A stretch of DNA of 64,000 bases from JAAYBF01 sp963715445 (lineage in GTDB: Bacteria; Actinomycetota; Thermoleophilia; Solirubrobacterales; Thermoleophilaceae), in NCBI GenBank assembly GCA_963715445.1, contig OY970240.1, positions 434,001-498,000 on the forward strand. The letters are read 5' to 3'. The translations under genes were made by a program, and so were the position numbers. A model generated the notes under the pieces. That model was given only the letters and a program-made list of their open reading frames with translations. It was not told where the DNA came from and did no database searches. How positions within the stretch are numbered: position 1 is the stretch's first letter; each line of letters begins with the position of its first letter. Positions 25,427 through 34,438 of this stretch are shown piece after piece.

Positions 25427-25935
25427 GCGTCAATACCATCCACACGGTGGAAGCGGACGTCACCGACCTGTTCCACGAGGCGATGGCGTCGCTCGCCTCG
25501 GGGGTCGCGGTGATAACCGCACGCGGGAGCGACGGCGCGCCCTGTGGGCTCGCGGCGACGTCGGTGACCTCCTACAGCGCCGCCCCGCCCTCGCTCCTCG
25601 CGTCGATCGCGCACAGCTCGCGCTGCCACGACGCGCTGGCGAGCTGCGAGCGCTTTGGCGTGCACATCCTGCACGCCGGCGAGGAGCCGATCGCCAGGAC
25701 GTTCGCCGAGAAGCGCGACGACAAGTTCGCCGGGCTCGACTGGCGCTGGGACGACGACGTCCCCGAGCTGAGCGGCGCCCTCGCCTATCTGCGCTGCCGC
25801 CGAGCCGACAGCTTCTCCCGGTACGATCACACCGTTCTACTGGGAGATATCGACGGCGGTCGGCTCGAAGAGGGCGAGCCACTGCTCTATGCGCGGCGCC
25901 GGATGGACTGGCTCCTTCATCCCAACCGCGATTAG
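25417..25935 (+). CDS. Flavin reductase-like (FMN-binding split barrel) protein
   Basis: 172 residues from the ATG at 25417, overlapping the nadB stop by 10 nt. Family features are MASLASGVAVITARGSDG, CGLAATSVTSYSAAPPSLLASI and FGVHILHAGEEPIARTFA. A GDIDGGR motif near residue 145 precedes the end PLLYARRRMDWL. Such proteins use NAD(P)H to reduce FMN, or bind FMN as part of a monooxygenase pair. Coupling to nadB could mean it helps re-oxidise or supply flavin, but that is only an inference. Confidence 0.87.
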   Translation: MGVSVNTIHTVEADVTDLFHEAMASLASGVAVITARGSDGAPCGLAATSVTSYSAAPPSLLASIAHSSRCHDALASCERFGVHILHAGEEPIARTFAEKRDDKFAGLDWRWDDDVPELSGALAYLRCRRADSFSRYDHTVLLGDIDGGRLEEGEPLLYARRRMDWLLHPNRD

Positions 25936-25963
25936 AAGGCCGCTCCCGCCGGCCCCGGGGGCT

Positions 25964-25982
25964 ACTTAACTCGAACTTAACT
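25964..25982. promoter_or_regulatory. Direct repeat ACTTAACT with 11-nt period
   Basis: ACTTAACT occurs at 25964-25971 and again at 25975-25982, one helical turn apart, in one of the few AT-rich patches of the window. The arrangement resembles the direct-repeat boxes bound by OmpR/PhoP-type response regulators. A possible promoter (TTCTCA at 25992, TCTAAT at 26014) follows. It lies upstream of the zinc-motif protein gene at 26079. The regulator is not known. Confidence 0.4.
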
Positions 25983-26078
25983 TTGGATTCGTTCTCACTA
26001 CATGAGCCGTTGTTCTAATCGGCTTCAGGGAGAGACAAGGGCGGCGGTCTCGTCGCCTAGGGATAGGGAGGCTCGCGT

Positions 26079-26510
26079 ATGTACCAATTCAGTCGAGCGA
26101 TCTACAGGGAACTCGCACCGGCAGTGCTGTCGAAGCCATTAGCGGCTCGTTCCGCCGCTCAGGCGCGGCTGCTCAGCGAGTGCGAGTCCGCGATGGAGCG
26201 CCTCGCCACGGACCGCCACTACTTCGCGCGTCCCGTGCGCACGCTCTTCAACGACGTCCGGTCGCTGTTTCCGATGTCGAGCCAGATGCACGTCTACCAC
26301 GTGATCGAGCGCCATGTGCTCGAAGCGGTCGACTACGTCGACGGCCAGGCTCGGACCGGTGTGACCTTCGACGGCAGCCCGCTCTGCTGCCACGCGACCA
26401 CCCGCAAGGGGACGTCGTGTCAAAGGGTCCCGCTGCCGGCAAGCAAGTACTGCCCTTCGCACAAGCACCTGGAAGAGGCCCAGGAAGCTCTTACGGCTTC
26501 GGCCGCCTGA
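26079..26510 (+). CDS. Small protein with a C-terminal Cys3-His zinc motif (DUF5763-like)
   Basis: 143 residues. The first 100 are helical and without clear family markers. The C-terminal part contains a compact metal motif, Cys104-x9-Cys114-x10-Cys125-x2-His128 (CHATTRKGTSC followed by YCPSHKH), with an extra Cys103. This pattern resembles the small DUF5763 zinc motif seen at protein ends in phage and bacterial proteins. The protein could bind nucleic acid or a partner; no function is known. A long AT-rich upstream region and a strong hairpin 25 nt after the stop suggest its own transcription unit. Confidence 0.65.
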   Translation: MYQFSRAIYRELAPAVLSKPLAARSAAQARLLSECESAMERLATDRHYFARPVRTLFNDVRSLFPMSSQMHVYHVIERHVLEAVDYVDGQARTGVTFDGSPLCCHATTRKGTSCQRVPLPASKYCPSHKHLEEAQEALTASAA

Positions 26511-26534
26511 GCCGCGCGCAGGGCTCGCTCCCGC

Positions 26535-26561
26535 GAGTCTCGGGATTCCGTCCCGAGACTC
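26535..26561 (+). terminator. Strong hairpin after the zinc-motif gene
   Basis: GAGTCTCGGGA (26535-26545) and TCCCGAGACTC (26551-26561) form a perfect 11-bp stem with a TTCCG loop, 25 nt after the stop codon. No U-run follows, as is usual for I-shaped terminators in actinobacteria. It separates this gene from hyuA. Confidence 0.65.
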
Positions 26562-26586
26562 CGAGGAGCGTTGTAGCGTCCCGAGG

Positions 26587-28545
26587 GTGATCCTCGGGGT
26601 CGACGTCGGAGGCACCTTCACGGACGCCGTCGCGATCGGCCCGGACGGGCTCCGTACGGGCAAGGCGCCCACCACCCCGGAGGATCAGTCGCTCGGGGCC
26701 ATGTCCGCGATCGAGCAGGCGCTCGGCAGTGTCGAGCCCGCCGCCGTGCGACGACTCGTCCACGGCATGACGGTGGGCACGAACGCGCTGCTGGAGGGCC
26801 GCACCGCGCGTACCGCGCTCATCGCCACCGAGGGCTTCGTCGACATCGAGGAGCTCGGCCGCCAAGCGCGCCCCGACCTCTACCGGCTCTGCAAGGCGGC
26901 GCCGCCGCCGATCGTGCCGCCCGAGCTGCGCGTGGCCGTGCCCGAGCGCTGCGGGCCCGAGGGCGTGCTGCGCCCGCTCGACGAGCCGGAGCTGCGCCGG
27001 CGCCTGGCGAAGCTCGCGGGCGAGCAGGTCGAGGCCGCCGCGATCTGCCTCCTGTGGGGCTTCCGCCACCCGGCGCACGAGCGGGCGGCGGCCGGGATGA
27101 CGAGCGAGGAGCTCGGGGGCGCGCACGTATCGGCCTCCCACGAGACCGCCGCCGTCTTTCGCGAGTACGAGCGCTGCGTCACGACGGTCGTGGACGCGGC
27201 CGTGTCACCGCTCCTGCGGCGCTACCTCGAGCGGCTCACAGCTGGCACGCGCGCCGCCGGGCTGCCCGACCCGGAGGTGATGCTGTCGAGTGGGGCGGTG
27301 GTGGACGCCCGGACGGCCGCCCGACACGGTGCATGGACCGTGCTCTCCGGGCCGGCGGGCGGAGCGGTCGCCGCCGCGGCCGCGGCGCGGGATGCCGGGA
27401 CGGACTCCGCCGTCGCCCTCGACATGGGCGGCACGTCCTGCGACGTGTCCCTGGTGACCGACGGCTCCGTGTCCCTCACGAGCGGGCGCGAGGTGGCCGG
27501 GCGGGCGCTCGCGCTGCCGATGGTCGACATCCACACGGTCGGGGCCGGGGGCGGCAGCATCGCCTGGCGGGACGCCGGCGGTGCGCTGCGGGTCGGCCCG
27601 CGCTCGGCGGGCGCCGCTCCGGGGCCTGCCTGCTACGGCCACGGCGGCACCGAGCCGACCGTCACCGACGCGAGCCTGCTCCTGGGGCATCTCGACGAGT
27701 CCTCGCCGCTCCCCGGCGTAGCGCTCGACCGCCGGGCCGCGGAGCGGGCCGTCGGGGCGCTCGCCGGCGAGCTGGGGATCGGGATAGAGGATGCCGCCGC
27801 CGGCATCCTGCGCGTGGCGTGCGTGGAGATGGCGCAGGCGGTGCGCGTGGTGACCGTGGAGCGCGGGATCGATCCGCGTGCTCTCGCGCTCGTCGCCTTC
27901 GGGGGAGCCGGGCCCCTCCACGCGGCGGCGATCGCCGACGAGCTCGGCATGACACGAGTGATCGCCCCACTCGCCTCCGGGGTCCTCTCGGCGCTCGGCC
28001 TGGCGCTGTCGGAGCGCCGGCGGGACGTCGTGGAATCGGTGCTGCTCTCCGGGAGGGCGCTCACCGGTGAGGCCGTGTCCGATGCCGTTCGCCGCCTCGG
28101 GCGGCGCGGGCGAGAGGAGCTCGGGGAGCCGGACGCGGAGCTGCGTGCCACCTACGAGCTGCGCTACGCCGGCCAGTCCTTCGAGCTGCCGATCGAAGCC
28201 GAGCCGGAGCCCGATCCCACGGAGCTGCGAGCCGCGTTCGACCGGGCGCACGCGGAGCGCTACGGCTACGCGGACCCGGACGCGAGCCTCGAGCTCGTGA
28301 CCATTCGGGTGGCCGCGGCCGTGCCGGCCCCTCCGGCGCCGCTCCCGGCTCCGAGGCGAGGACGCGCGCTCGGCGAGCGGCGGGTCCGCTTCGGCGACTC
28401 GTGGGAGATCGCGGCCGTCGCCGAGGCGGGGACGGGCACGATGGCCGGCCCGGCGATCGTCGAGCTTCCCGGCTCCACCCTCGTGGTCCCCCCGGGATGG
28501 GCCGCCAGCATCGAGCCCCGCGGCGTGGTGATGGAACGGACATGA
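26587..28545 (+). CDS. hyuA: Hydantoinase/5-oxoprolinase subunit A family protein
   Basis: 652 residues from GTG 26587 (MILGVDVGGTFTDAVAIGPDG), the typical beginning of HyuA/OXP-A proteins with an actin-like ATPase fold. Later markers are GMTVGTNALLEG, LSGPAGGAVAAAAAAR, ALDMGGTSCDVSLV, and HTVGAGGGSIAW with PGPACYG. It works with a B subunit to hydrolyse hydantoins, 5-oxoproline or N-methylhydantoin using ATP, or as acetone carboxylase-like enzymes. The exact substrate is not evident. It overlaps hyuB by ATGA, so the two subunits are produced together. Confidence 0.9.
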   Translation: MILGVDVGGTFTDAVAIGPDGLRTGKAPTTPEDQSLGAMSAIEQALGSVEPAAVRRLVHGMTVGTNALLEGRTARTALIATEGFVDIEELGRQARPDLYRLCKAAPPPIVPPELRVAVPERCGPEGVLRPLDEPELRRRLAKLAGEQVEAAAICLLWGFRHPAHERAAAGMTSEELGGAHVSASHETAAVFREYERCVTTVVDAAVSPLLRRYLERLTAGTRAAGLPDPEVMLSSGAVVDARTAARHGAWTVLSGPAGGAVAAAAAARDAGTDSAVALDMGGTSCDVSLVTDGSVSLTSGREVAGRALALPMVDIHTVGAGGGSIAWRDAGGALRVGPRSAGAAPGPACYGHGGTEPTVTDASLLLGHLDESSPLPGVALDRRAAERAVGALAGELGIGIEDAAAGILRVACVEMAQAVRVVTVERGIDPRALALVAFGGAGPLHAAAIADELGMTRVIAPLASGVLSALGLALSERRRDVVESVLLSGRALTGEAVSDAVRRLGRRGREELGEPDAELRATYELRYAGQSFELPIEAEPEPDPTELRAAFDRAHAERYGYADPDASLELVTIRVAAAVPAPPAPLPAPRRGRALGERRVRFGDSWEIAAVAEAGTGTMAGPAIVELPGSTLVVPPGWAASIEPRGVVMERT

Positions 28546-30041
28546 GCATCGACCCGATCGCACTGCAGGTGATGGTCGGGGCGCTGCGCTCGGCCTGCGA
28601 GGAGATGGGGGTCGTCCTCGTGCGCTCCGCTCACTCGGCGAACATCAAGGAGCGCCGCGACGCCTCGACCGGCCTGTTCGACCCTGCGGGCCAGATGGTC
28701 ATGCAGGCCGAGCACATACCGGTGCACCTCGGCGCGATGCCCTCCGCGGTGGCCGCCGTCAGGGATCAGGACCACGCTCCCGGCGACGCCTGGATCCTCA
28801 ACGACCCGTTCGCCGGAGGGACCCACCTCCCCGACATCACGGTGATCTCACCCGCGTTCCTCGACGGAGCACCGATCGGCTTCGCCGCCGGCCGCGCGCA
28901 CCACGCGGACGTGGGCGCCGACGAGCCGGGCAGCATGCCCGCGCACTCCCGCAGCCTCGCGGAGGAGGGCGTCGTGATCCCGCCGACGCGCCTGGTCCGC
29001 GGCGGAGAGCTCGACCGGGACCTCCTGGAGTCGCTCACCTCCCGGATGCGCAACCCTCGCCAGCGGGAGGCCGACCTGCGCGCCCAGCTGGCGGCCAACC
29101 GCACCGGCACGGCGCGCCTCGAGGAGCTCGCACGGAAGATGGGCGTCGACTCGCTGCGGGCCGGCATGGCGGAGACGCTCGACTACGCGGAGCGGCGCAC
29201 ACGCGCGCGCATCGCGGAGATCCCCGACGGCGAGCGCACCGCCGTCGACGTGCTCGAGGCGGAGGACGGAGATCTAGAGCTGAGGCTGCGGGCGCTGGTG
29301 CGCGGCGACGAGCTCGAGCTGGACTTCAGCGGCAGCGCCGCCCAGCACGAGGGCAACCTCAACTGCCCGCTCGCCGTGACGCTCTCCTCCTGCTACTTCG
29401 CCCTGCGGGTGATCGCCGACCCGGACGTCCCCCCGTGCGCCGGCGCCTACCGCCCGCTGAAGGTGATCGCTCCCGAGGGGACGGTCCTCAACGCGCGCTC
29501 GCCCGCGGCGGTGGCCGCGGGGAACGTGGAGACCTCGTCACGCGTGGCCGACCTCGTCCTGAGGGCCTTCGGCCGGGCTCTCGGTCAGGGGACGATGAAC
29601 AACCTCACGCTCGGCAACGAGCGGTTCACCTACTACGAGACGCTCGGCGGCGGGCAGGGAGCATGCGCCGACGCGCCGGGCCCGAGCGCCGTGCACGTCG
29701 CGATGTCGAACACCCTCAACACCCCCGTCGAGGCCCTCGAGCTCGAGTACCCCCTGCGGGTCCGCGAGTACTCGGTGCGGCGCGGGTCCGGGGGCGCGGG
29801 GCGCCAACCGGGCGGAGACGGGGTCGTGAGGGAGATCGAGGCTCTCGACGACATGCGCTTCTCGCTGATCACCGAGCGCCGCAGGCACGCGCCACCCGGC
29901 GCCGAAGGCGGCGGAGACGGCGTGCCGGGGAGGAACCTGCTGGACGGCGAGGAGCTCCCCGCGAAGGCCTCCGGACCCCTGCGCAGAGGGGAGCGGCTGC
30001 GGCTCGAAACCCCCGGCGGAGGAGCCCACGGCGAGGCTTGA
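28542..30041 (+). CDS. hyuB: Hydantoinase/5-oxoprolinase subunit B family protein
   Basis: 499 residues. The N-terminus MSIDPIALQVMVGALRSACEEMG and the segment SANIKERRDASTGLFD are standard for HyuB. Further markers are QAEHIPVHLGAMP, NDPFAGGTHLPDITVISP, and AGRAHHADVGADEPGSMP with the paired His. The C-terminal part contains GRALGQGTMNNLTLGN and RRGSGGAGRQPGGDG. It forms the partner of HyuA. A GTGCCG/CGGCAC hairpin at 30103-30117 lies 60 nt after the stop and may end transcription. Confidence 0.9.
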   Translation: MSIDPIALQVMVGALRSACEEMGVVLVRSAHSANIKERRDASTGLFDPAGQMVMQAEHIPVHLGAMPSAVAAVRDQDHAPGDAWILNDPFAGGTHLPDITVISPAFLDGAPIGFAAGRAHHADVGADEPGSMPAHSRSLAEEGVVIPPTRLVRGGELDRDLLESLTSRMRNPRQREADLRAQLAANRTGTARLEELARKMGVDSLRAGMAETLDYAERRTRARIAEIPDGERTAVDVLEAEDGDLELRLRALVRGDELELDFSGSAAQHEGNLNCPLAVTLSSCYFALRVIADPDVPPCAGAYRPLKVIAPEGTVLNARSPAAVAAGNVETSSRVADLVLRAFGRALGQGTMNNLTLGNERFTYYETLGGGQGACADAPGPSAVHVAMSNTLNTPVEALELEYPLRVREYSVRRGSGGAGRQPGGDGVVREIEALDDMRFSLITERRRHAPPGAEGGGDGVPGRNLLDGEELPAKASGPLRRGERLRLETPGGGAHGEA

Positions 30042-30161
30042 GTGACCCTTCTCACGAAATTCGCCTTGAATTGGAGCGGGCGCTGCGCAACAATGACCGC
30101 CCCGTGCCGCCTCGGCACTTAGTCAAAATGTCCTGGGCACGGGACGGAGGTTTCTCTTTCT

Positions 30162-30791
30162 ATGCCAGTTGCTTTCAAGGAATGGGCCGTGACTGTGCGC
30201 GCCCTCGCAGAGGGTGAGCAGCTGCTCACGCTGCGCAAGGGTGGAATTCGCGAAGAGAACAAGCACTTCGAGATCGAGCACGACCGCTTCTTCCTCTACC
30301 CGACGTTCGACCATCAGCGCAACGACCTCGTGCGCGACTCCCACCTTCCCGAGCTGGGACGCGCCCTCGAGGAGGGCGTCTGGCCCGACGGCGACCCGCC
30401 TGCCCGGGCGCTCCTCCAGGACGGAGGCATCCCGCAGCCCGACCGCGTGCGTATCCGCGCATGGGCCGAGGTGGCCGCCAGCTACCTGATCACGGACCCG
30501 CGCTGCATCGACGCGCTCTCCCCGTACTACATCTGGACCACCGACTACGCGGAGAAGCGGCTCGAGTGGAAGCGCCGCCACCCGATGCACGTGATCCTGC
30601 TGCGCACCTACAGGATCCCGCGCCCGGTGACCGTGAAGGTACGCCCGGAGTACCACGGCTGTCGCTCGTGGCTCGAGCTGCACCGCGACCTGCCGTTCGA
30701 GGGAACCCCGGTCCTCTCGGACGAGGAGTTCGAGCGTGCCGCCGCGCAGATCGAGGAGATCGCCTCGGGCGCAGTGCCCGCCCTGGCGTAG
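30162..30791 (+). CDS. DUF1802 family protein
   Basis: 209 residues. The start PVAFKEWAVTVRALAEGEQ, then LRKGGIREENKHFEIEHDRFFLYPTFDHQ, and later WTTDYAEKRLEWKRRHPMHV are the conserved blocks of DUF1802. The function of the family is unknown; members are cytosolic and have no catalytic assignment I can defend. The 120 nt upstream are relatively AT-rich and probably contain its promoter. Confidence 0.82.
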   Translation: MPVAFKEWAVTVRALAEGEQLLTLRKGGIREENKHFEIEHDRFFLYPTFDHQRNDLVRDSHLPELGRALEEGVWPDGDPPARALLQDGGIPQPDRVRIRAWAEVAASYLITDPRCIDALSPYYIWTTDYAEKRLEWKRRHPMHVILLRTYRIPRPVTVKVRPEYHGCRSWLELHRDLPFEGTPVLSDEEFERAAAQIEEIASGAVPALA

Positions 30792-30825
30792 CACCGCCGC
30801 CTGAGGCCGGCACCGGATCGCCGGA

Positions 30826-31575
30826 GTGCCCTGGGTCGAAACCGAGTCGCTGTCGTTCACGGCGCGCCACGAGGCCTCGCACAGCGAGGCGGCCGGGCGT
30901 GTGCTCGATGACCTCGAGGTGTTCCGCGGGGAGCTCGAGCAGCGCTTCGATCGTGTGCCCGGAGCGGTCTCGGTGGTCATCCACCCGCGGCCGCTGGCAC
31001 TCGCCCTGGCGGCGCCATGGCTCCCGCTCGCCCAGCTCGTCTCGGCGCCGGCCGGGCGCCGCTACTTCGCCGGCTGGTTCGCGCGCGAGACGATCCACGT
31101 CCTAGGCGCCGAAGCGCTCGAGCGACGCGCCTCTGCGGTGCCCGGCTCCCGTGAGGCGCTGCTGCTCACGCATCGCCACGAGTACGCGCACCTCGTCCTG
31201 GGAGCGAACGAGCCCTCCCTCCCGCCCCCTTTCTCCCCGTCCACGTTCCGCCGCTACGTCCGCATGGCCTGGCTCTGCGAGGGCGCGGCGGCCCATCTCG
31301 CGGGACAGGCGCCGCACCTGCGCCCGGCCGTGGCGCGCCGGCTCCGCGAAGGAGGGCGGCCGAGCTTCCCTCCCGCCGCGCGAGACGCGATGGTGCTGGG
31401 CGCCACGGTGTTCGACCTGCTGGAGCGCGAGGCCGGCCTCGATGCCTGCGTGGAGCTGGCGCTGACTCCCGAGCGGTCGAGCTCTCGACTGGCGCTTGAG
31501 CGGGCCTTCGGGCGCCGGCTGGCGCGGATCGAGCGCAGCTGGCGCGACCATCTGGACACGCTCACCGCGAGCTAG
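30826..31575 (+). CDS. Putative HExxH zinc metallopeptidase-like protein
   Basis: 249 residues from GTG 30826. The segment LLTHRHEYAHLVLG contains a complete HExxH motif (HEYAH), and about 40 residues later AWLCEGAAAHLAG supplies the Glu expected of gluzincin (peptidase MA-like) proteins. The N-terminal 100 residues have no recognised domain. No signal peptide is visible, so it may act inside the cell or be inactive. It follows the DUF1802 gene by 34 nt and overlaps the convergent cyclase gene by 4 nt. Confidence 0.65.
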   Translation: MPWVETESLSFTARHEASHSEAAGRVLDDLEVFRGELEQRFDRVPGAVSVVIHPRPLALALAAPWLPLAQLVSAPAGRRYFAGWFARETIHVLGAEALERRASAVPGSREALLLTHRHEYAHLVLGANEPSLPPPFSPSTFRRYVRMAWLCEGAAAHLAGQAPHLRPAVARRLREGGRPSFPPAARDAMVLGATVFDLLEREAGLDACVELALTPERSSSRLALERAFGRRLARIERSWRDHLDTLTAS

Positions 31576-33176
31576 CTGCTCCTCGGCCAGCACGGGCGGC
31601 TGGAATCGGGCCAGGCCGCCGCGGGCTTGGGCTCGGAGACGGGCGGCGAGGCCAGCCGCTGAGGCGCAGAGTCGCGCCGCAGCATCGGCGGGAGCTTCGA
31701 GAAGACCATGACCGAGCGCTCGTCCTTGTCCTGCTTGCCGTGGAGCAGCGCCCTGTCGGCACGGGCGATCACGGACACGGACGCCTCCGGAGGCTCCCAC
31801 TCCGCCACCCCGACACAGGCTCCGCAGGCGCTCTCGAAGCCCTGAAGCGCGCGCTCGACAGCGGCCAGCGCCCGCACAGCCAGCTCGGAGGCCTCGGGCT
31901 CGTCGGACTCGATCGCCACGATGGCAAACTCGTCGCCGCCGTAGCGCGCAACGAGGTCATAGGGACGGACCGCGCCGCGCAAGGCCTCTCCGACGCGCCT
32001 CAGCACCTCGTCTCCCGCCAGGTGCCCGTGCTCCTCGTTGATCTGCTTGAAGTCGTCCAGGTCGAGCAGCAGCAGGGACAGCCGGTTGCCGGTCCGCTCG
32101 CAGCGCTCGATCTCCTGACGCAGCACGTGATGCAGCGCCGCATGGTTGAGGCAGCCGGTGAGGCCGTCCGTCTGCGCAACCCGCTCGAGCCCGGCGTGCG
32201 CGCTCGCGTTGCGGCAGGCGGCCGCGGCTATCTCGCCGAAGGCCTCCAGCAGGCTGAGGTCCTCGCGCGTCACCAGCCTCTGGCGGTGGTAGCCCACGGC
32301 GAGCACACCGCGGAGCTCGCCGTCCCAGTGCATCGGCACGGCGAGGGCCCCCTGGACCTCGCCGAACAGCGTGTGGTCCACCTTCGAGGGCATCGCCTGA
32401 TAGTCGTTGGTGAGCAGCGGCCGGTCCAGGCGCGCGACCCTCCCGCTGAGCCCGGTGCCCGGAGGCACGCTGTAGCCGACCGACTCCGGAGCGATACCGT
32501 GCACCGCCTCGATCGTCAGGCCACTCGCGTCGCCGCGGAAGATCGCGGCGTTGTCGCCATCGAGGATGTCGGCCGCCTCGTGGCAGATCCGCTCGAGGAC
32601 GTGATTCAGGTCGAGGCTCTCGTTGAGGGTCTTGGCCGCTCGCGCGAGCGCCGCCTGCTGGGCTATCTGCTCGGCGTGCTCCTCGGCAAGCTGCATCTGC
32701 GCGAGGCTCGCCGAAGCGGCCGCCGCAAAAGAGCCCGCCACCTCGACCTCCTCGCTACCGATGTGGCGCCCCACGACATCCAGCAGCAGCAGGACATGGC
32801 GAACCGCGTCACCGCCCCGCATCGGCAGCAGGAGCACCGTCTCCGTCTGGGGAGCGGATCCGAGCGTCCGGGCGATCGCCCGAGCCTCCTCCCCCTCGGC
32901 CGTGAAGATGGGCAGCCGCTCCTGCAGGACGCGCCCCAGCGATGGGACGTTGGACACCGAGAACGGCCCCTGCGGGAGCCCGACGGGCGGACTGGACGCG
33001 ACCGCCTCGACGCGGCCCTCCCTGCCCGCGACGGCGAGCAGCAAGACACGCGTCACACCGAAGAAGTCACGCGCCTCGTCGACCAGCCGCTGACGCACCG
33101 CATCCGGGCCGTGCATCTCGGCGGCCGCGCTGAGCAGCCTCGTTACCGCCCGCATCGCCTCCGCGGCGGAGCCCAT
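31572..33176 (-). CDS. Diguanylate cyclase with two GAF-type sensor domains
   Basis: 534 residues. Two GAF-like domains span about residues 20-165 and 185-340, the second with SGRVARLDRPLLTNDYQA and GALAVPMHWDGELRGVLAVGY. The GGDEF domain covers about 345-500. Its active motif RYGGDEFAIV is intact, and an RxxD inhibitory site (RPYD) lies exactly five residues before GGDEF, so product feedback is expected. It makes c-di-GMP in response to a ligand or redox cue. No membrane segment is present. The start ATG at 33174-33176 fits the first GAF helix. The C-terminal 35 residues are a Pro/Ser-rich tail. No other c-di-GMP protein is recognised nearby. Confidence 0.9.
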   Translation of the reverse strand: MGSAAEAMRAVTRLLSAAAEMHGPDAVRQRLVDEARDFFGVTRVLLLAVAGREGRVEAVASSPPVGLPQGPFSVSNVPSLGRVLQERLPIFTAEGEEARAIARTLGSAPQTETVLLLPMRGGDAVRHVLLLLDVVGRHIGSEEVEVAGSFAAAASASLAQMQLAEEHAEQIAQQAALARAAKTLNESLDLNHVLERICHEAADILDGDNAAIFRGDASGLTIEAVHGIAPESVGYSVPPGTGLSGRVARLDRPLLTNDYQAMPSKVDHTLFGEVQGALAVPMHWDGELRGVLAVGYHRQRLVTREDLSLLEAFGEIAAAACRNASAHAGLERVAQTDGLTGCLNHAALHHVLRQEIERCERTGNRLSLLLLDLDDFKQINEEHGHLAGDEVLRRVGEALRGAVRPYDLVARYGGDEFAIVAIESDEPEASELAVRALAAVERALQGFESACGACVGVAEWEPPEASVSVIARADRALLHGKQDKDERSVMVFSKLPPMLRRDSAPQRLASPPVSEPKPAAAWPDSSRPCWPRSS

Positions 33177-33262
33177 GCCACGCGTCTCCGCGGGCCTACG
33201 GGCAGGATTGGTGGCAGGGCGAGTCCCCACCTTTGACTGATCGACCGCCCGAGGCGGCAGCT

Positions 33263-34429
33263 TTAGAGACCGAGCGTCTTGGCGACGATGTTGCGCTGGA
33301 TCTCGGAGGTGCCGCCGTAGATCGTCGTCACCACGGCGGCGCGCAGGTGGCGCTCCATCGGGTACTCCTTCGCGTAGCCGTAGCCGCCCGCCATCTGAAC
33401 CGATTCGAGCCCACAGCGCTTCGCCAGCTCGGTCGCGGCGAGCTTCGCCATCGACGCCTCCTGAGGCAGCATGCGGGTGGGGTCCTCGTCGGTGAGGCGC
33501 GCCACCCAGCGCACCAGCAGCCGCGCCTGCACCAGATCGGTGGCGAGGTCCGCCAGCCGGTGCTGGAGCGCCTGGAAGGAGCCGACCGGGCGGCCGAACT
33601 GCTTGCGCTCCTTGACGTAGGAGAGCGTGTCGTCGAACGCCCGCTGACCCAGGCCGAGGGCGAGCGCCGCCAGGATCACGCGCTCCTTGTTGAGGCCGGC
33701 CATCAGCTGTATCCAGCCGCCGCCCTCGGTACCGAGCAGGTTCTCCGCCGGCACGCGGACGTCGTCGAGATGGAGCTCGTTGGTGTCCTCGCCGCCGAGG
33801 GTGTCGATCTGCCGCATCGTGAAGCCCTCGGCGTCGCGCGGCACGAAGATCATCGAAAGGCCCTCGTGGCGCCCGGCGGGGTCGCCCGTGCGGCAGACGA
33901 TCAGTACGTGGCTCGCCTTGTGGGCGAACGAGCACCACATCTTGGAGCCGCTCAGCACCCACTCGTCTCCCTCGCGGCGGGCACGGCACTTGAGCGCGGC
34001 GACATCCGACCCCGCGTCCGCCTCGGACATCGCGATCGCGAGCGTGCCCCCCTTCGCGACGCGTCCGAGCAGGTCCCGCTTCTGCTCGTCGGTGCCGAAG
34101 CGGTTGAGCGCGCCGACGCAGATCAGCGTCACGCCGTAGGCGCCGATCGGCGCCTGGCCGCGAGCCGTCTCCTCCAGGAAGAGGGTCGCGTCGAAGAACG
34201 TCCCGCCGGATCCGCCGTACTCCTCGGCGATCTCGAGGCCGTACCAGCCGAGCTCCGCCATCCGCGCGGCGACCTCGTGGTTGTGCGGGTCCTTGCCGCC
34301 GTCGGTCAAGGCCGGAAGCTTGTCCTCGGTGCACTCACGCGCGCAGAAGTCGCGGATCGCCGAGACGAAGTCGCGCTGCTCGTCGGTCAGGCCGTGGTCG
34401 GCTGGGCTGCGGGGCGGTGCGACTGACAT
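33263..34429 (-). CDS. Acyl-CoA dehydrogenase
   Basis: 388 residues of full ACAD length. Markers are LGWYGLEIAEEYGGSGG, AIAMSEADAGSDVAALKC (FAD and substrate binding), KMWCSFAHKASHVLI, and FQALQHRLADLATDL. The C-terminus reads TTIYGGTSEIQRNI. In medium-chain enzymes the position after IY carries the catalytic Glu (YEGT); here it is Gly, so the base must lie elsewhere, as in the isovaleryl-type branch. The gene lies 9 nt downstream of a second acyl-CoA dehydrogenase, and the pair may form a heteromeric enzyme as in actinobacterial FadE-FadE systems. The acyl substrate is unknown. Confidence 0.88.
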   Translation of the reverse strand: MSVAPPRSPADHGLTDEQRDFVSAIRDFCARECTEDKLPALTDGGKDPHNHEVAARMAELGWYGLEIAEEYGGSGGTFFDATLFLEETARGQAPIGAYGVTLICVGALNRFGTDEQKRDLLGRVAKGGTLAIAMSEADAGSDVAALKCRARREGDEWVLSGSKMWCSFAHKASHVLIVCRTGDPAGRHEGLSMIFVPRDAEGFTMRQIDTLGGEDTNELHLDDVRVPAENLLGTEGGGWIQLMAGLNKERVILAALALGLGQRAFDDTLSYVKERKQFGRPVGSFQALQHRLADLATDLVQARLLVRWVARLTDEDPTRMLPQEASMAKLAATELAKRCGLESVQMAGGYGYAKEYPMERHLRAAVVTTIYGGTSEIQRNIVAKTLGL

Positions 34430-34438
34430 CGGTCTTCT

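Noticed and set aside
24559..25935. 458-residue extended form of the flavin reductase
   Set aside because: Everything before 25417 is the alternate frame of nadB. The family domain starts just after the ATG at 25417.
31572..34334. 920-residue version of the GGDEF protein
   Set aside because: The extra N-terminal part is an Arg-rich shadow of the acyl-CoA dehydrogenase gene. The true start is near 33176, just before the first GAF domain.
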